Of a DNA stretch of 64,000 nt, positions 57,934-64,000 are shown piece by piece. The notes under the pieces are model-generated. The model did not search any database. It was given only the letters and a program-made list of their open reading frames with translations, and was not told the DNA's origin. Each line of letters starts with the position of its first letter. Positions within the stretch are counted from its first letter, which is position 1. Where the stretch lies: assembly GCF_020217465.1 (NCBI RefSeq), contig NZ_CP084115.1, positions 3,658,001-3,722,000 on the forward strand. The letters run 5' to 3'. Made by a program: the position numbers and the translations under genes. This DNA comes from Cobetia amphilecti (GTDB lineage Bacteria; Pseudomonadota; Gammaproteobacteria; Pseudomonadales; Halomonadaceae).

Positions 57934-57966
57934 CAGGCGCGCCGTAACCTCAGGCGCGCCCCTGTG
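57934..57966 (-). other. First hairpin of the aroG leader, over the leader stop codon
   Basis: ACAGGCGCGCC (57934-57944) pairs with GGCGCGCC-CTGT (57954-57966) with one bulged base, overlapping the end of the leader ORF. This is the position of the pause (1:2) hairpin in amino-acid attenuators. Confidence 0.65.
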
Positions 57967-58066
57967 TAAACCAATACCAATAGCCGGCCGCACACGCCGC
58001 CGTCACGACCTGGCCCGAAGGGCAGGCAGCGACAGTGAACGGGCGGTGGCTGGTGGTCTGGTTCAT
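57950..58066 (-). CDS. Aromatic leader peptide of the DAHP synthase gene
   Basis: A 38-codon minus-strand frame ends GYWYWFTQGRA-stop: Tyr, Trp, Tyr, Trp, Phe in a row, eight codons before the stop. The codon run is immediately followed by two stable hairpins and, farther down, by the DAHP synthase gene. This is the layout of transcription attenuation in trp, phe and his operons. Starved ribosomes stalling at the run for any aromatic amino acid would prevent the first hairpin from forming. The ATG at 58066 has only a weak ribosome-binding site, and a shorter version with a later start is possible. Confidence 0.8.
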   Translation of the reverse strand: MNQTTSHRPFTVAACPSGQVVTAACAAGYWYWFTQGRA

Positions 58067-58104
58067 GGGTCGGGCCGGTATCCAGTAGTGACGATGAAAA
58101 TGGT

Positions 58105-58116
58105 GATAGGCCTATC
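58105..58116. promoter_or_regulatory. Palindrome upstream of the aroG leader peptide
   Basis: GATAGGCCTATC, a perfect 12-bp palindrome, about 40 nt before the leader-peptide ATG and about 180 nt before the sigma-factor gene on the other strand. It could be an operator. No regulator is named. Confidence 0.35.
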
Positions 58117-58209
58117 CTTGCACTCCAGATCGTCCTGCGCAAGCGTGAACCGGCAACAAACCGTTGCCCGCACGCATAAAGAAGGGCTATCAGCCTGAAG
58201 TGGCATCAG

Positions 58210-58215
58210 TATAAT
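58210..58215 (+). promoter_or_regulatory. Candidate -10 box for the sigma-factor gene
   Basis: TATAAT, 82 nt before the sigma-factor ATG. The -35 region (CTATCA at 17-nt spacing) is poor. Confidence 0.35.
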
Positions 58216-58297
58216 CTTTGGTTGTCGAGCAACATGATCGGCAACACGCATTCGTCCAGCGGTGCCTGACACCGCGCCCACAGCTTGGAATGCATGC

Positions 58298-58852
58298 ATG
58301 CAGGATTCCCGAAATGATGCACTGATTGAGTATCTGTCGGGATGCGCCCGGCAGGATGCCAAGGCACTGGATCAGCTCTATCGAGCGACCAGTGCGCATC
58401 TATACGCTCAGTTGCTGCGTATCTTGAGACATGAGGCATCCGCGCAGGATTGTCTTCAGCAGGTCTACATCCGGGTATGGGCCGCCGCCGCCCAGTATGA
58501 CGCCGGCCGCGCCCGCCCGATGACCTGGCTCGGCACCATGACCCGCAACATCGCCATCGACTGGATACGTCGACAGCGACCCAGCGAGCATGACAGCGAT
58601 GAATTGATCGCCGCCATGCCGGGGCGGAGTGATATCGAGGCAGATGTCGACCTGGCCCAGCACAGTGGTGAGCTCCACCAGTGCCTGGCCGAGCTGAATG
58701 ACGATCAACGCCGCGCCCTGGAACTGGCCTACTTCGAAGGCCTCACCCACCAGGATCTGGCCAATCAACTGGACCAGCCCTTGGGCACCGTCAAGAGCTG
58801 GGTCCGTCGTGGACTCGAGAGGTTGAAGACATGCATGAGTCATTTGATCTGA
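58298..58852 (+). CDS. ECF (group 4) RNA polymerase sigma factor, SigK-like
   Basis: Directs RNA polymerase to a stress regulon. The 184-residue protein has sigma region 2 (LDQLYRATSAHLYAQLLRIL ... AQDCLQQVYIRVWAAAAQYD ... MTWLGTMTRNIAIDWIRRQR) and region 4 (LNDDQRRALELAYFEGLTHQDLANQLDQPLGTVKSWVRRGLERLK), the SigK-type pattern. I choose the ATG at 58298; 12 codons upstream remain open. It overlaps the anti-sigma gene by 22 nt. Confidence 0.92.
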   Translation: MQDSRNDALIEYLSGCARQDAKALDQLYRATSAHLYAQLLRILRHEASAQDCLQQVYIRVWAAAAQYDAGRARPMTWLGTMTRNIAIDWIRRQRPSEHDSDELIAAMPGRSDIEADVDLAQHSGELHQCLAELNDDQRRALELAYFEGLTHQDLANQLDQPLGTVKSWVRRGLERLKTCMSHLI

Positions 58853-59541
58853 GCGACCCGGAACTGCGCGAAGCCGCAGCGGGCGAATATGCGCTCGGCA
58901 CATTGACACGCGACGAGCGCGCGGCATTCGAGTCACTGCTGGCCGTCAGCCACGACCTGCAACGTGATGTGGAGCGCTGGCGCGAGCATCTCAACGTGTT
59001 CAATGAACAGCTTCCCCCCGTCACGCCACCGGCCCATGTCTGGCAAGGCATCGCCGAGGCGACGGGCACCGCCCGTCAGCCCTGGTGGCGTCGCCTGGGC
59101 CTGTGGCAGGGCATGACTGCCACGGCGTTCAGCCTGGCACTGGCGGTCACCCTGACCTTCAGCCTGGGGCACAACGCGGGCATGGAGAGCGACTACGTGT
59201 TCGTGGTCAACAACTCTGACAGCAGCCCCGGCTGGATCGTCAACGCGTCCCACTCGGGCGAGATGATGGTGCAGGCAGTCAGGCCCGAAGCGCCGGCCCC
59301 CGGCAAGGTCTGCGAGCTGTGGCTGATGGCCAAGGATGGCAAGGAGCCGATGTCACTGGGCATCCTGCCGCACTCCGGTACCATGAAGGTCGAGGTGCCC
59401 AAGGAGTATCTGGCCGCCTTCCCTGACAGCGACCTGGTGATCACGCTGGAAAGCCCGCAGGGCGCTCCCTCCGGCAACCAGATGGGCCCGACCCTCAAGA
59501 AAGGTCAGCTGACGCCGGTCGAAGGCCGCCATATCCTGTAA
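58831..59541 (+). CDS. Anti-sigma factor, RskA family
   Basis: Probable membrane-bound inhibitor of the preceding sigma factor. The 236-residue product has a cytoplasmic N-terminal anti-sigma domain (about 1-85; ELREAAAGEYALGTLTRDERAAFE), one membrane helix (about 93-112) and the extracytoplasmic RskA domain (FVVNNSDSSPGWIVN ... GKVCELWLMAKDGKEPMSLGIL). The 22-nt overlap with the sigma gene implies translational coupling. The signal it senses is unknown. Confidence 0.9.
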   Translation: MHESFDLSDPELREAAAGEYALGTLTRDERAAFESLLAVSHDLQRDVERWREHLNVFNEQLPPVTPPAHVWQGIAEATGTARQPWWRRLGLWQGMTATAFSLALAVTLTFSLGHNAGMESDYVFVVNNSDSSPGWIVNASHSGEMMVQAVRPEAPAPGKVCELWLMAKDGKEPMSLGILPHSGTMKVEVPKEYLAAFPDSDLVITLESPQGAPSGNQMGPTLKKGQLTPVEGRHIL

Positions 59542-59568
59542 GCGCTTCAGTAGTGCAGGATGTAGTAG

Positions 59569-59609
59569 CAACGATCGCAACAACGATCGCAATAACGGTC
59601 GCAGCAACG
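59569..59609. repeat. Short 12-bp tandem repeat before a terminator
   Basis: About 3.5 copies of CAACGATCGCAA (the third copy has changes), just after the rskA-like gene. Probably replication slippage. Confidence 0.75.
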
Positions 59610-59610
59610 A

Positions 59611-59646
59611 AAAAAAAGCCCCCGCTTTTCAGCGGGGGCTTTTTTT
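59611..59646. terminator. Bidirectional terminator between the anti-sigma gene and folM
   Basis: AAAAAAAGCCCCCGCT (59611-59626) pairs with AGCGGGGGCTTTTTTT (59631-59646) with a TTTC loop. T-runs on both strands. Confidence 0.95.
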
Positions 59647-59720
59647 GTGCAGTGCTCAGGTCTCGAATGTCACGCCTCGGAAGTCGAAAGCGATAACCGA
59701 AAGATCACTGACAGAAGCTA

Positions 59721-60434
59721 TCAGCGCAGATGGCGGCCACCATCCACCGGCAGGGTCGTGCCCGTGACATAGGGACTATCCAGCAGATAGCGCAGCGCCT
59801 GCCAGATGACGCCTGGCCCCGGTACCTGCTGCATCAACGACTTGGCGCGCGCACGCTCGGCATAGTCGTCGTCATCGTCCGGACGCAGCATGATCAGCGC
59901 CGGCGCGATGGTGTTGACCTGGATGCGTGGCGCGAACATCGACGCGAACGACAAGGTCAGGTTCTCGAGCCCCGCCTTGCTGGCCGCGTAGGCCGCATGC
60001 TTGCGCGAGCCCTTCTGGACCACGAAGTCACTCATGTGGACGATGTCCGCCTGCGTCTCGACTCCGGCTTCCAGCAGATCGCGCAGCGCCAGATTGATCA
60101 GGTACGGCGCCTGCATGTGGACACGGAACAGGTGCTCGAACAGCTCGCCCTGCCCCTCGCCGTCGCCATCCGGCGCCCAGTCGCCGGCATTGTGCACGAT
60201 GGCCCGCAATGTCGGAGTCAGCTCACGAATCGCCGCGATGAAGGCCTGGATGCCTGCCTCGCTGGAGAAATCCGCCTGCACGGTGCGAATGCCCAGCGCG
60301 CGCAGGGCGTCGAGCTCTTCCCGCTCGCGTCGATAACTGATGATGACCGGATGACCATCATCGATCAGTCGCTCGGCACAATAGCGCCCCAGACGCTGGG
60401 CGCCGCCCGTGATCAGTATCGGGGACTGGCTCAT
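59721..60434 (-). CDS. folM: Dihydromonapterin reductase FolM (short-chain dehydrogenase)
   Basis: NADPH-dependent pterin reductase that makes tetrahydromonapterin. The 237-residue protein has TGGAQRLG for cofactor binding, HNAGDW, and the catalytic Y-A-A-S-K near residue 150. The FolM-like motifs (SYRRERE, DFVVQKGSRKHAAYAASKAGLENLTLSFA) support the name over a generic reductase. GGAG precedes the ATG by 8 nt. Confidence 0.85.
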   Translation of the reverse strand: MSQSPILITGGAQRLGRYCAERLIDDGHPVIISYRREREELDALRALGIRTVQADFSSEAGIQAFIAAIRELTPTLRAIVHNAGDWAPDGDGEGQGELFEHLFRVHMQAPYLINLALRDLLEAGVETQADIVHMSDFVVQKGSRKHAAYAASKAGLENLTLSFASMFAPRIQVNTIAPALIMLRPDDDDDYAERARAKSLMQQVPGPGVIWQALRYLLDSPYVTGTTLPVDGGRHLR

Positions 60435-60450
60435 TCACTCGACTCCTTCA

Positions 60451-60490
60451 GGCAATGTCAGGCGGCTTCAAGCAATGTCAGGCGGCTTCA
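60451..60490. repeat. 20-bp tandem duplication at the 3' end of fre
   Basis: GGCAATGTCAGGCGGCTTCA (60451-60470) is repeated with one change at 60471-60490. The second copy contains the fre stop codon on the minus strand, so a duplicated stop region follows the gene. Confidence 0.9.
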
Positions 60491-61282
60491 GGCAGAGACC
60501 AGCGCCGGGTCCAGCAGCGGCTCGCGTGGCGCATAGCTGAACACATCGGAGCTCAGCGCGCTGGCCTCGACACCCAATGGCGTCAGCGCATCGACACAGG
60601 CATAGACCATGCCCGGCGAGCCGGACAGATAGACGCGCTTGCCCGCCATGCTGCCCGCGTGCTTGCGCAGCGCCTCATCGATACGCCCCAGATGGCCATT
60701 GAAAGCGGCCTCGACACCGGCCGCTTCCAGCGCGCGATGGTGGGCATCACCGACTTCCGGCGCTTCTTCCAGCACCGGGAAATAACGGAAGTTGGGCTGA
60801 CTGGCGGCCCAGTTGAGCGCCGCGCTCTCCAGGTACAGATCACGCCGCTCACGCGCCGCCCACCACAGCTCGATGGGCTGGGTCAGGCCACGCGCAAACG
60901 CCGCCTGCAGCATGGCGTGCATCTGCGAGAACCCGGTGCCGGCACAGATCAGCACGATGGGGCTGGGGTCGTCGAGGTCCAGCACGCACTCGCCACTGGG
61001 CAGACGCAGCTCTAGTTGATTGGCCGCGACCAGCAGGCTGCGCAGACGCGCGGAATTACTGCGCTCCGGCCAATGCTGGATATGCAGCTCGAGCACGCCA
61101 TCATCACTGGCGGCATTGGCGATGGAGAACGGTACCCAGGTGGTGTCATCGAGCTTCATCTCGAGATACTGGCCCGGCGCGTGCGCCAGGGCCTCGGGAC
61201 GTGCGGCGAAGCGCACACGAAACACGTCCGGGGTCAGATCTTCCACACTCTCGACATGACAGGTCAGGGTCCGCGCCGTCAT
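60488..61282 (-). CDS. fre: NAD(P)H-flavin reductase Fre
   Basis: Ferredoxin-NADP-reductase-like protein that supplies reduced flavin, which can support prenyl-FMN and UbiD activity. The 264-residue product has the flavin-binding WVPFSIANA motif, the NAD(P)-binding ICAGTGFSQMHAML and the C-terminal YLSGSPGMVYA. AGAGGA precedes the ATG at 61282. It follows ubiD by 86 nt, the ubiD-fre order of E. coli. Confidence 0.9.
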   Translation of the reverse strand: MTARTLTCHVESVEDLTPDVFRVRFAARPEALAHAPGQYLEMKLDDTTWVPFSIANAASDDGVLELHIQHWPERSNSARLRSLLVAANQLELRLPSGECVLDLDDPSPIVLICAGTGFSQMHAMLQAAFARGLTQPIELWWAARERRDLYLESAALNWAASQPNFRYFPVLEEAPEVGDAHHRALEAAGVEAAFNGHLGRIDEALRKHAGSMAGKRVYLSGSPGMVYACVDALTPLGVEASALSSDVFSYAPREPLLDPALVSA

Positions 61283-61368
61283 CGTATCCTCTTGTTATCT
61301 GATGCCTGCCGCCAGCGCGCCGCGCAACGACAGGGTAAATGCATGGGTGTTGATGGTCTGTCGCGGAA

Positions 61369-62838
61369 TCAGTCCAGAATGCCCAGACTGTCCCAGCGTT
61401 CATCGACACGGGATGTGATCTCTTCGCTCATCACGATGGGCTCGCCCCACTCGCGGTCCGTCTCGCCGGGCCACTTGTTGGTCGCGTCCATGCCCATCTT
61501 GGAGCCAAGACCCGCCGTTGGCGAGGCGAAGTCCAGATAATCGATCGGCGTATTGTCGACCAGAACGGTATCACGGCTCGGGTCCATGCGCGTGGTGATG
61601 GCCCAGATGACATCTTCCCACTTACGGGCATCGACATCATCATCCAGCACGATCACGAACTTGGTGTACATGAACTGACGCAGGAAGCTCCAGACCCCCA
61701 TCATCACGCGCTTGGCGTGGCCGGGGTACTGCTTCTTCATCGTCACCACCGCCATGCGGTAGGAGCAGCCTTCCGGCGGCAGATAGAAGTCGACGATCTC
61801 CGGGAACTGCTTGCGCAGAATCGGCACGAAGACTTCATTGAGCGCCAGGCCGAGAATCGCCGGCTCATCCGGCGGACGCCCGGTATAGGTGGAGTGATAG
61901 ATCGGGTCGCGCCGATGAGTGATGCGCTCGATGGTGAAGACGGGGAAGGTCTCCACCTCGTTGTAATAGCCGGTGTGATCGCCGTAGGGGCCTTCCGGTG
62001 CCACGTCATCCGGATACAGATAGCCTTCCAGGATGATCTCGGCGCTGGCCGGGACTTCGAGATCCGACAGGCCGCATTTGACCAGCTCGGTGCGCGAGCC
62101 GCGCAGCAGGCCGGCAAAGGCATACTCGGAGAGTGAATCCGGTACCGGCGTGACAGCGCCGAGGATGGTGGCCGGATCGGCACCCAGAGCCACCGCGACC
62201 GGGAAGGGCTCGCCCGGGTGGGCCTTCTGCCACTCGCGGAAGTCCAGTGCGCCGCCACGGTGTGCCAGCCAGCGCATGATCAGGCGATTCTTGCCGAGCT
62301 TCTGCTGACGATAGATGCCGAGGTTCTGGCGCTCCTTGTGCGGACCACGGGTGATCACTAGCGGCCAGGTCACCAGCGGTGCGGCATCTCCGGGCCAGCA
62401 GTGCTGGATCGGAATCATGTCGAGATCGACATCCTCCCCTTCCAGCACGATCTCCTGACAGGGCGCACGCTTGACCTTCTTCGGCCCCATGCTCATCACC
62501 TGCTTGAAGATCGGCAACTTGTCCCAGGCATCCCGGAAGCCCTTGGGCGGCTCCGGCTCCTTGAGGAAGGCCAGCAGCTCGCCGACTTCGCGCAGCGCCT
62601 CGACGGATTCCTGGCCCATGCCCAGCGCCACGCGCCGCGGCGTGCCGAACAGATTGCCCAGCACCGGCATGCTGTGGCCCTTGACGTTCTCGAACAGCAA
62701 CGCCGGACCTCCCGCCTTCAGGGTGCGATCGCAGATCTCGGTCATCTCCAGATAGGGGTCCACCTCGGCACGAATGCGCTTGAGTTCGCCCTTCTCTTCC
62801 AGCGCCGCGATGAAATCGCGTAAGTCTCGATACTGCAT
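61369..62838 (-). CDS. ubiD: 3-octaprenyl-4-hydroxybenzoate carboxy-lyase UbiD
   Basis: Prenylated-FMN-dependent decarboxylase in ubiquinone synthesis. The 489-residue protein begins [22 protein letters not shown] and contains the UbiD motifs [41 protein letters not shown] and [21 protein letters not shown]. It lies between rho and fre, as in E. coli and Pseudomonas. Confidence 0.96.
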   Translation of the reverse strand: MQYRDLRDFIAALEEKGELKRIRAEVDPYLEMTEICDRTLKAGGPALLFENVKGHSMPVLGNLFGTPRRVALGMGQESVEALREVGELLAFLKEPEPPKGFRDAWDKLPIFKQVMSMGPKKVKRAPCQEIVLEGEDVDLDMIPIQHCWPGDAAPLVTWPLVITRGPHKERQNLGIYRQQKLGKNRLIMRWLAHRGGALDFREWQKAHPGEPFPVAVALGADPATILGAVTPVPDSLSEYAFAGLLRGSRTELVKCGLSDLEVPASAEIILEGYLYPDDVAPEGPYGDHTGYYNEVETFPVFTIERITHRRDPIYHSTYTGRPPDEPAILGLALNEVFVPILRKQFPEIVDFYLPPEGCSYRMAVVTMKKQYPGHAKRVMMGVWSFLRQFMYTKFVIVLDDDVDARKWEDVIWAITTRMDPSRDTVLVDNTPIDYLDFASPTAGLGSKMGMDATNKWPGETDREWGEPIVMSEEITSRVDERWDSLGILD

Positions 62839-62912
62839 GGGAGTTTCCGCTCGGCTTGATCAAGTCCCGAGCATACCATTGCCAGCCGGCACTCGGCAGG
62901 TCAGCAACGCAA

Positions 62913-62944
62913 GACGCCCACTTCCCGGGTGGGAAGTGGGCGTC
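62913..62944 (-). terminator. rho gene terminator hairpin
   Basis: A perfect 14-bp stem (62913-62926 with 62931-62944), 54 nt after the rho stop, followed by TTGCGTTGCTG. Confidence 0.65.
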
Positions 62945-62997
62945 CTGGCAAGCACCTGTCGAGAACATGGCCAGCCAACCGGCTGGGCCAGTGTCGA

Positions 62998-64000
62998 TCA
63001 GCGGCGCTTCATGGCCTCGAAGAACTCGAGATTGGTCTTGGTATCTTTCAGGCGATCGATCAGGAACTCGGTGGCCGCCACATCTTCCATCGGGTTGAGC
63101 AGCTTGCGCAGGATCCACATGCGCTGCATTTCATCCTCGGACGCGATCAGGTCTTCACGACGCGTGCCGGAGCGACGGATGTTGAGGGCCGGGAAGACGC
63201 GACGCTCGGCCAGCTTGCGGTCGAGGTGAGCTTCCATGTTACCGGTGCCCTTGAATTCCTCGAAGATGACTTCGTCCATCTTGGAACCGGTATCGACCAG
63301 CGCCGTGGCGAGGATGGTCAGGCTGCCGCCTTCTTCGATGTTACGCGCGGCACCGAAGAAGCGCTTCGGCTTCTCGAGGGCGTGAGCGTCGACACCACCG
63401 GTCAGCACCTTGCCGGAGGACGGCACCACGGTGTTGTAGGCACGCGCCAGACGGGTCACGGAATCGAGCAGGATGACGACATCCTTCTTGTGCTCGACCA
63501 GACGCTTGGCCTTCTCGATCACCATCTCGGCGACCTGGACGTGACGGGCCGGCGGCTCATCGAAGGTGGAAGCCACGACTTCGCCACGCACGGTGCGCGA
63601 CATCTCGGTAACTTCCTCGGGACGCTCATCGATCAGCAGCACGATGAGGTGACATTCGGGGTTGTTGCGCGTGATGGAGGCGGCGATGTTCTGCAGCATC
63701 ATCGTCTTGCCCGCCTTGGGCGGCGAGACGATCAGGCCACGCTGGCCCTTGCCGATCGGTGCGGTCAGATCAAGGATGCGCGAGGTGATGTCTTCGGTGG
63801 AACCGTTGCCGATTTCCATCAGCAGGCGCGACTGCGGGAACAGCGGCGTCAGGTTCTCGAACAGGATCTTGTGCTTGGCATTCTCGGGGCGGTCAAAGTT
63901 GATCTGATTGACCTTGAGCAGCGCGAAGTAACGCTCCCCTTCCTTCGGCGGACGAATCTTGCCGGAGATGGTGTCGCCCTTGCGCAGATTGAAGCGACGG
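62998..64000 (-). CDS. rho: Transcription termination factor Rho (partial, 5' end beyond window)
   Basis: Hexameric RNA helicase that ends many transcripts. The visible 334 codons cover the end of the RNA-binding domain ([23 protein letters not shown]) and the whole ATPase: Walker A region [12 protein letters not shown], the Q-loop [14 protein letters not shown] and R-loop. The frame continues past 64000; about 85 N-terminal residues are outside. An internal ATG at 63819 is not the start. Confidence 0.97.
   Translation of the reverse strand, partial: RRFNLRKGDTISGKIRPPKEGERYFALLKVNQINFDRPENAKHKILFENLTPLFPQSRLLMEIGNGSTEDITSRILDLTAPIGKGQRGLIVSPPKAGKTMMLQNIAASITRNNPECHLIVLLIDERPEEVTEMSRTVRGEVVASTFDEPPARHVQVAEMVIEKAKRLVEHKKDVVILLDSVTRLARAYNTVVPSSGKVLTGGVDAHALEKPKRFFGAARNIEEGGSLTILATALVDTGSKMDEVIFEEFKGTGNMEAHLDRKLAERRVFPALNIRRSGTRREDLIASEDEMQRMWILRKLLNPMEDVAATEFLIDRLKDTKTNLEFFEAMKRR

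Noticed and set aside
59569-59609. CRISPR-like repeats
   Set aside because: The units are 12 bp, directly abutting, and without unique spacers.
63819-63819. Internal ATG as the start of rho
   Set aside because: The frame continues upstream with clear Rho sequence to the window edge.

Overview
The window looks like a chromosomal core segment of a halophilic or marine gammaproteobacterium of the Halomonadaceae (Cobetia/Halomonas type). This is inferred from about 60% GC, protein sequences closest in style to Halomonas and Pseudomonas, and Pseudomonas-like gene neighbourhoods: recX-recA-pncC/mutS-fdxA, pilMNOPQ-aroKB with divergent mrcA, priA-argS-ftsN-hslVU, ubiE-ubiJ-ubiB-hisE-tatABC and rho-ubiD-fre. 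I see no insertion sequence, prophage, CRISPR array, rRNA or complete tRNA.

Layout. 1-7.7 kb, minus strand: csrA, lysC, alaS, recX, recA (with an SOS box) and pncC. 7.8-11.0 kb, plus strand: mutS and fdxA. 11.2-12.15 kb holds no protein gene. Its minus strand carries the most notable element of the window, a CsrB/RsmZ-type CsrA-sponge RNA of about 770 nt. It has about 39 GGA motifs, many presented in small hairpin loops, a rho-independent terminator at one end and a near-ideal GacA/UvrY box upstream at the other. 12.3-24.7 kb, minus strand: eno, kdsA, pyrG, gltD, gltB, aroB and aroK. 24.7-29.7 kb, minus strand: pilQPONM, joined to aroK-aroB by overlapping genes. 30-33.5 kb, plus strand: mrcA and a DUF481 outer-membrane protein. 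33.6-35.7 kb, minus strand: maeB and rpmE. 35.9-49 kb, plus strand: priA, argS, a SPOR (FtsN-like) protein, hslVU, a DUF971 gene, ubiE-ubiJ-ubiB, hisE and tatABC. Then elbB (minus), hemB-ppk1 (plus), the Tat-exported phosphatase phoX (minus, with a Pho-box-like site), a DAHP synthase gene (minus) behind a leader region, an ECF sigma/anti-sigma pair (plus), and on the minus strand folM, fre, ubiD and the 3' part of rho, which runs off the right edge.

Functional links. csrA and a candidate CsrA-sequestering RNA lie 11 kb apart, and the GacA box implies control by a GacS/GacA (BarA/UvrY) two-component system encoded elsewhere. The shikimate pathway appears at its entry step (DAHP synthase) and at aroB and aroK. 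The DAHP synthase gene is preceded by a 38-codon leader ORF ending in Tyr-Trp-Tyr-Trp-Phe codons followed by two strong hairpins, as in transcription attenuation. A second aromatic-rich small ORF (Tyr-Trp-Arg-Trp-Arg-Phe) lies between that attenuator and the gene. The ubi genes, hemB and maeB supply quinone, haem and NAD(P)H. TatABC would export PhoX. Several genes have non-ATG starts fixed by ribosome-binding sites (pncC GTG, pilM TTG, priA GTG, ubiB GTG, hemB TTG).
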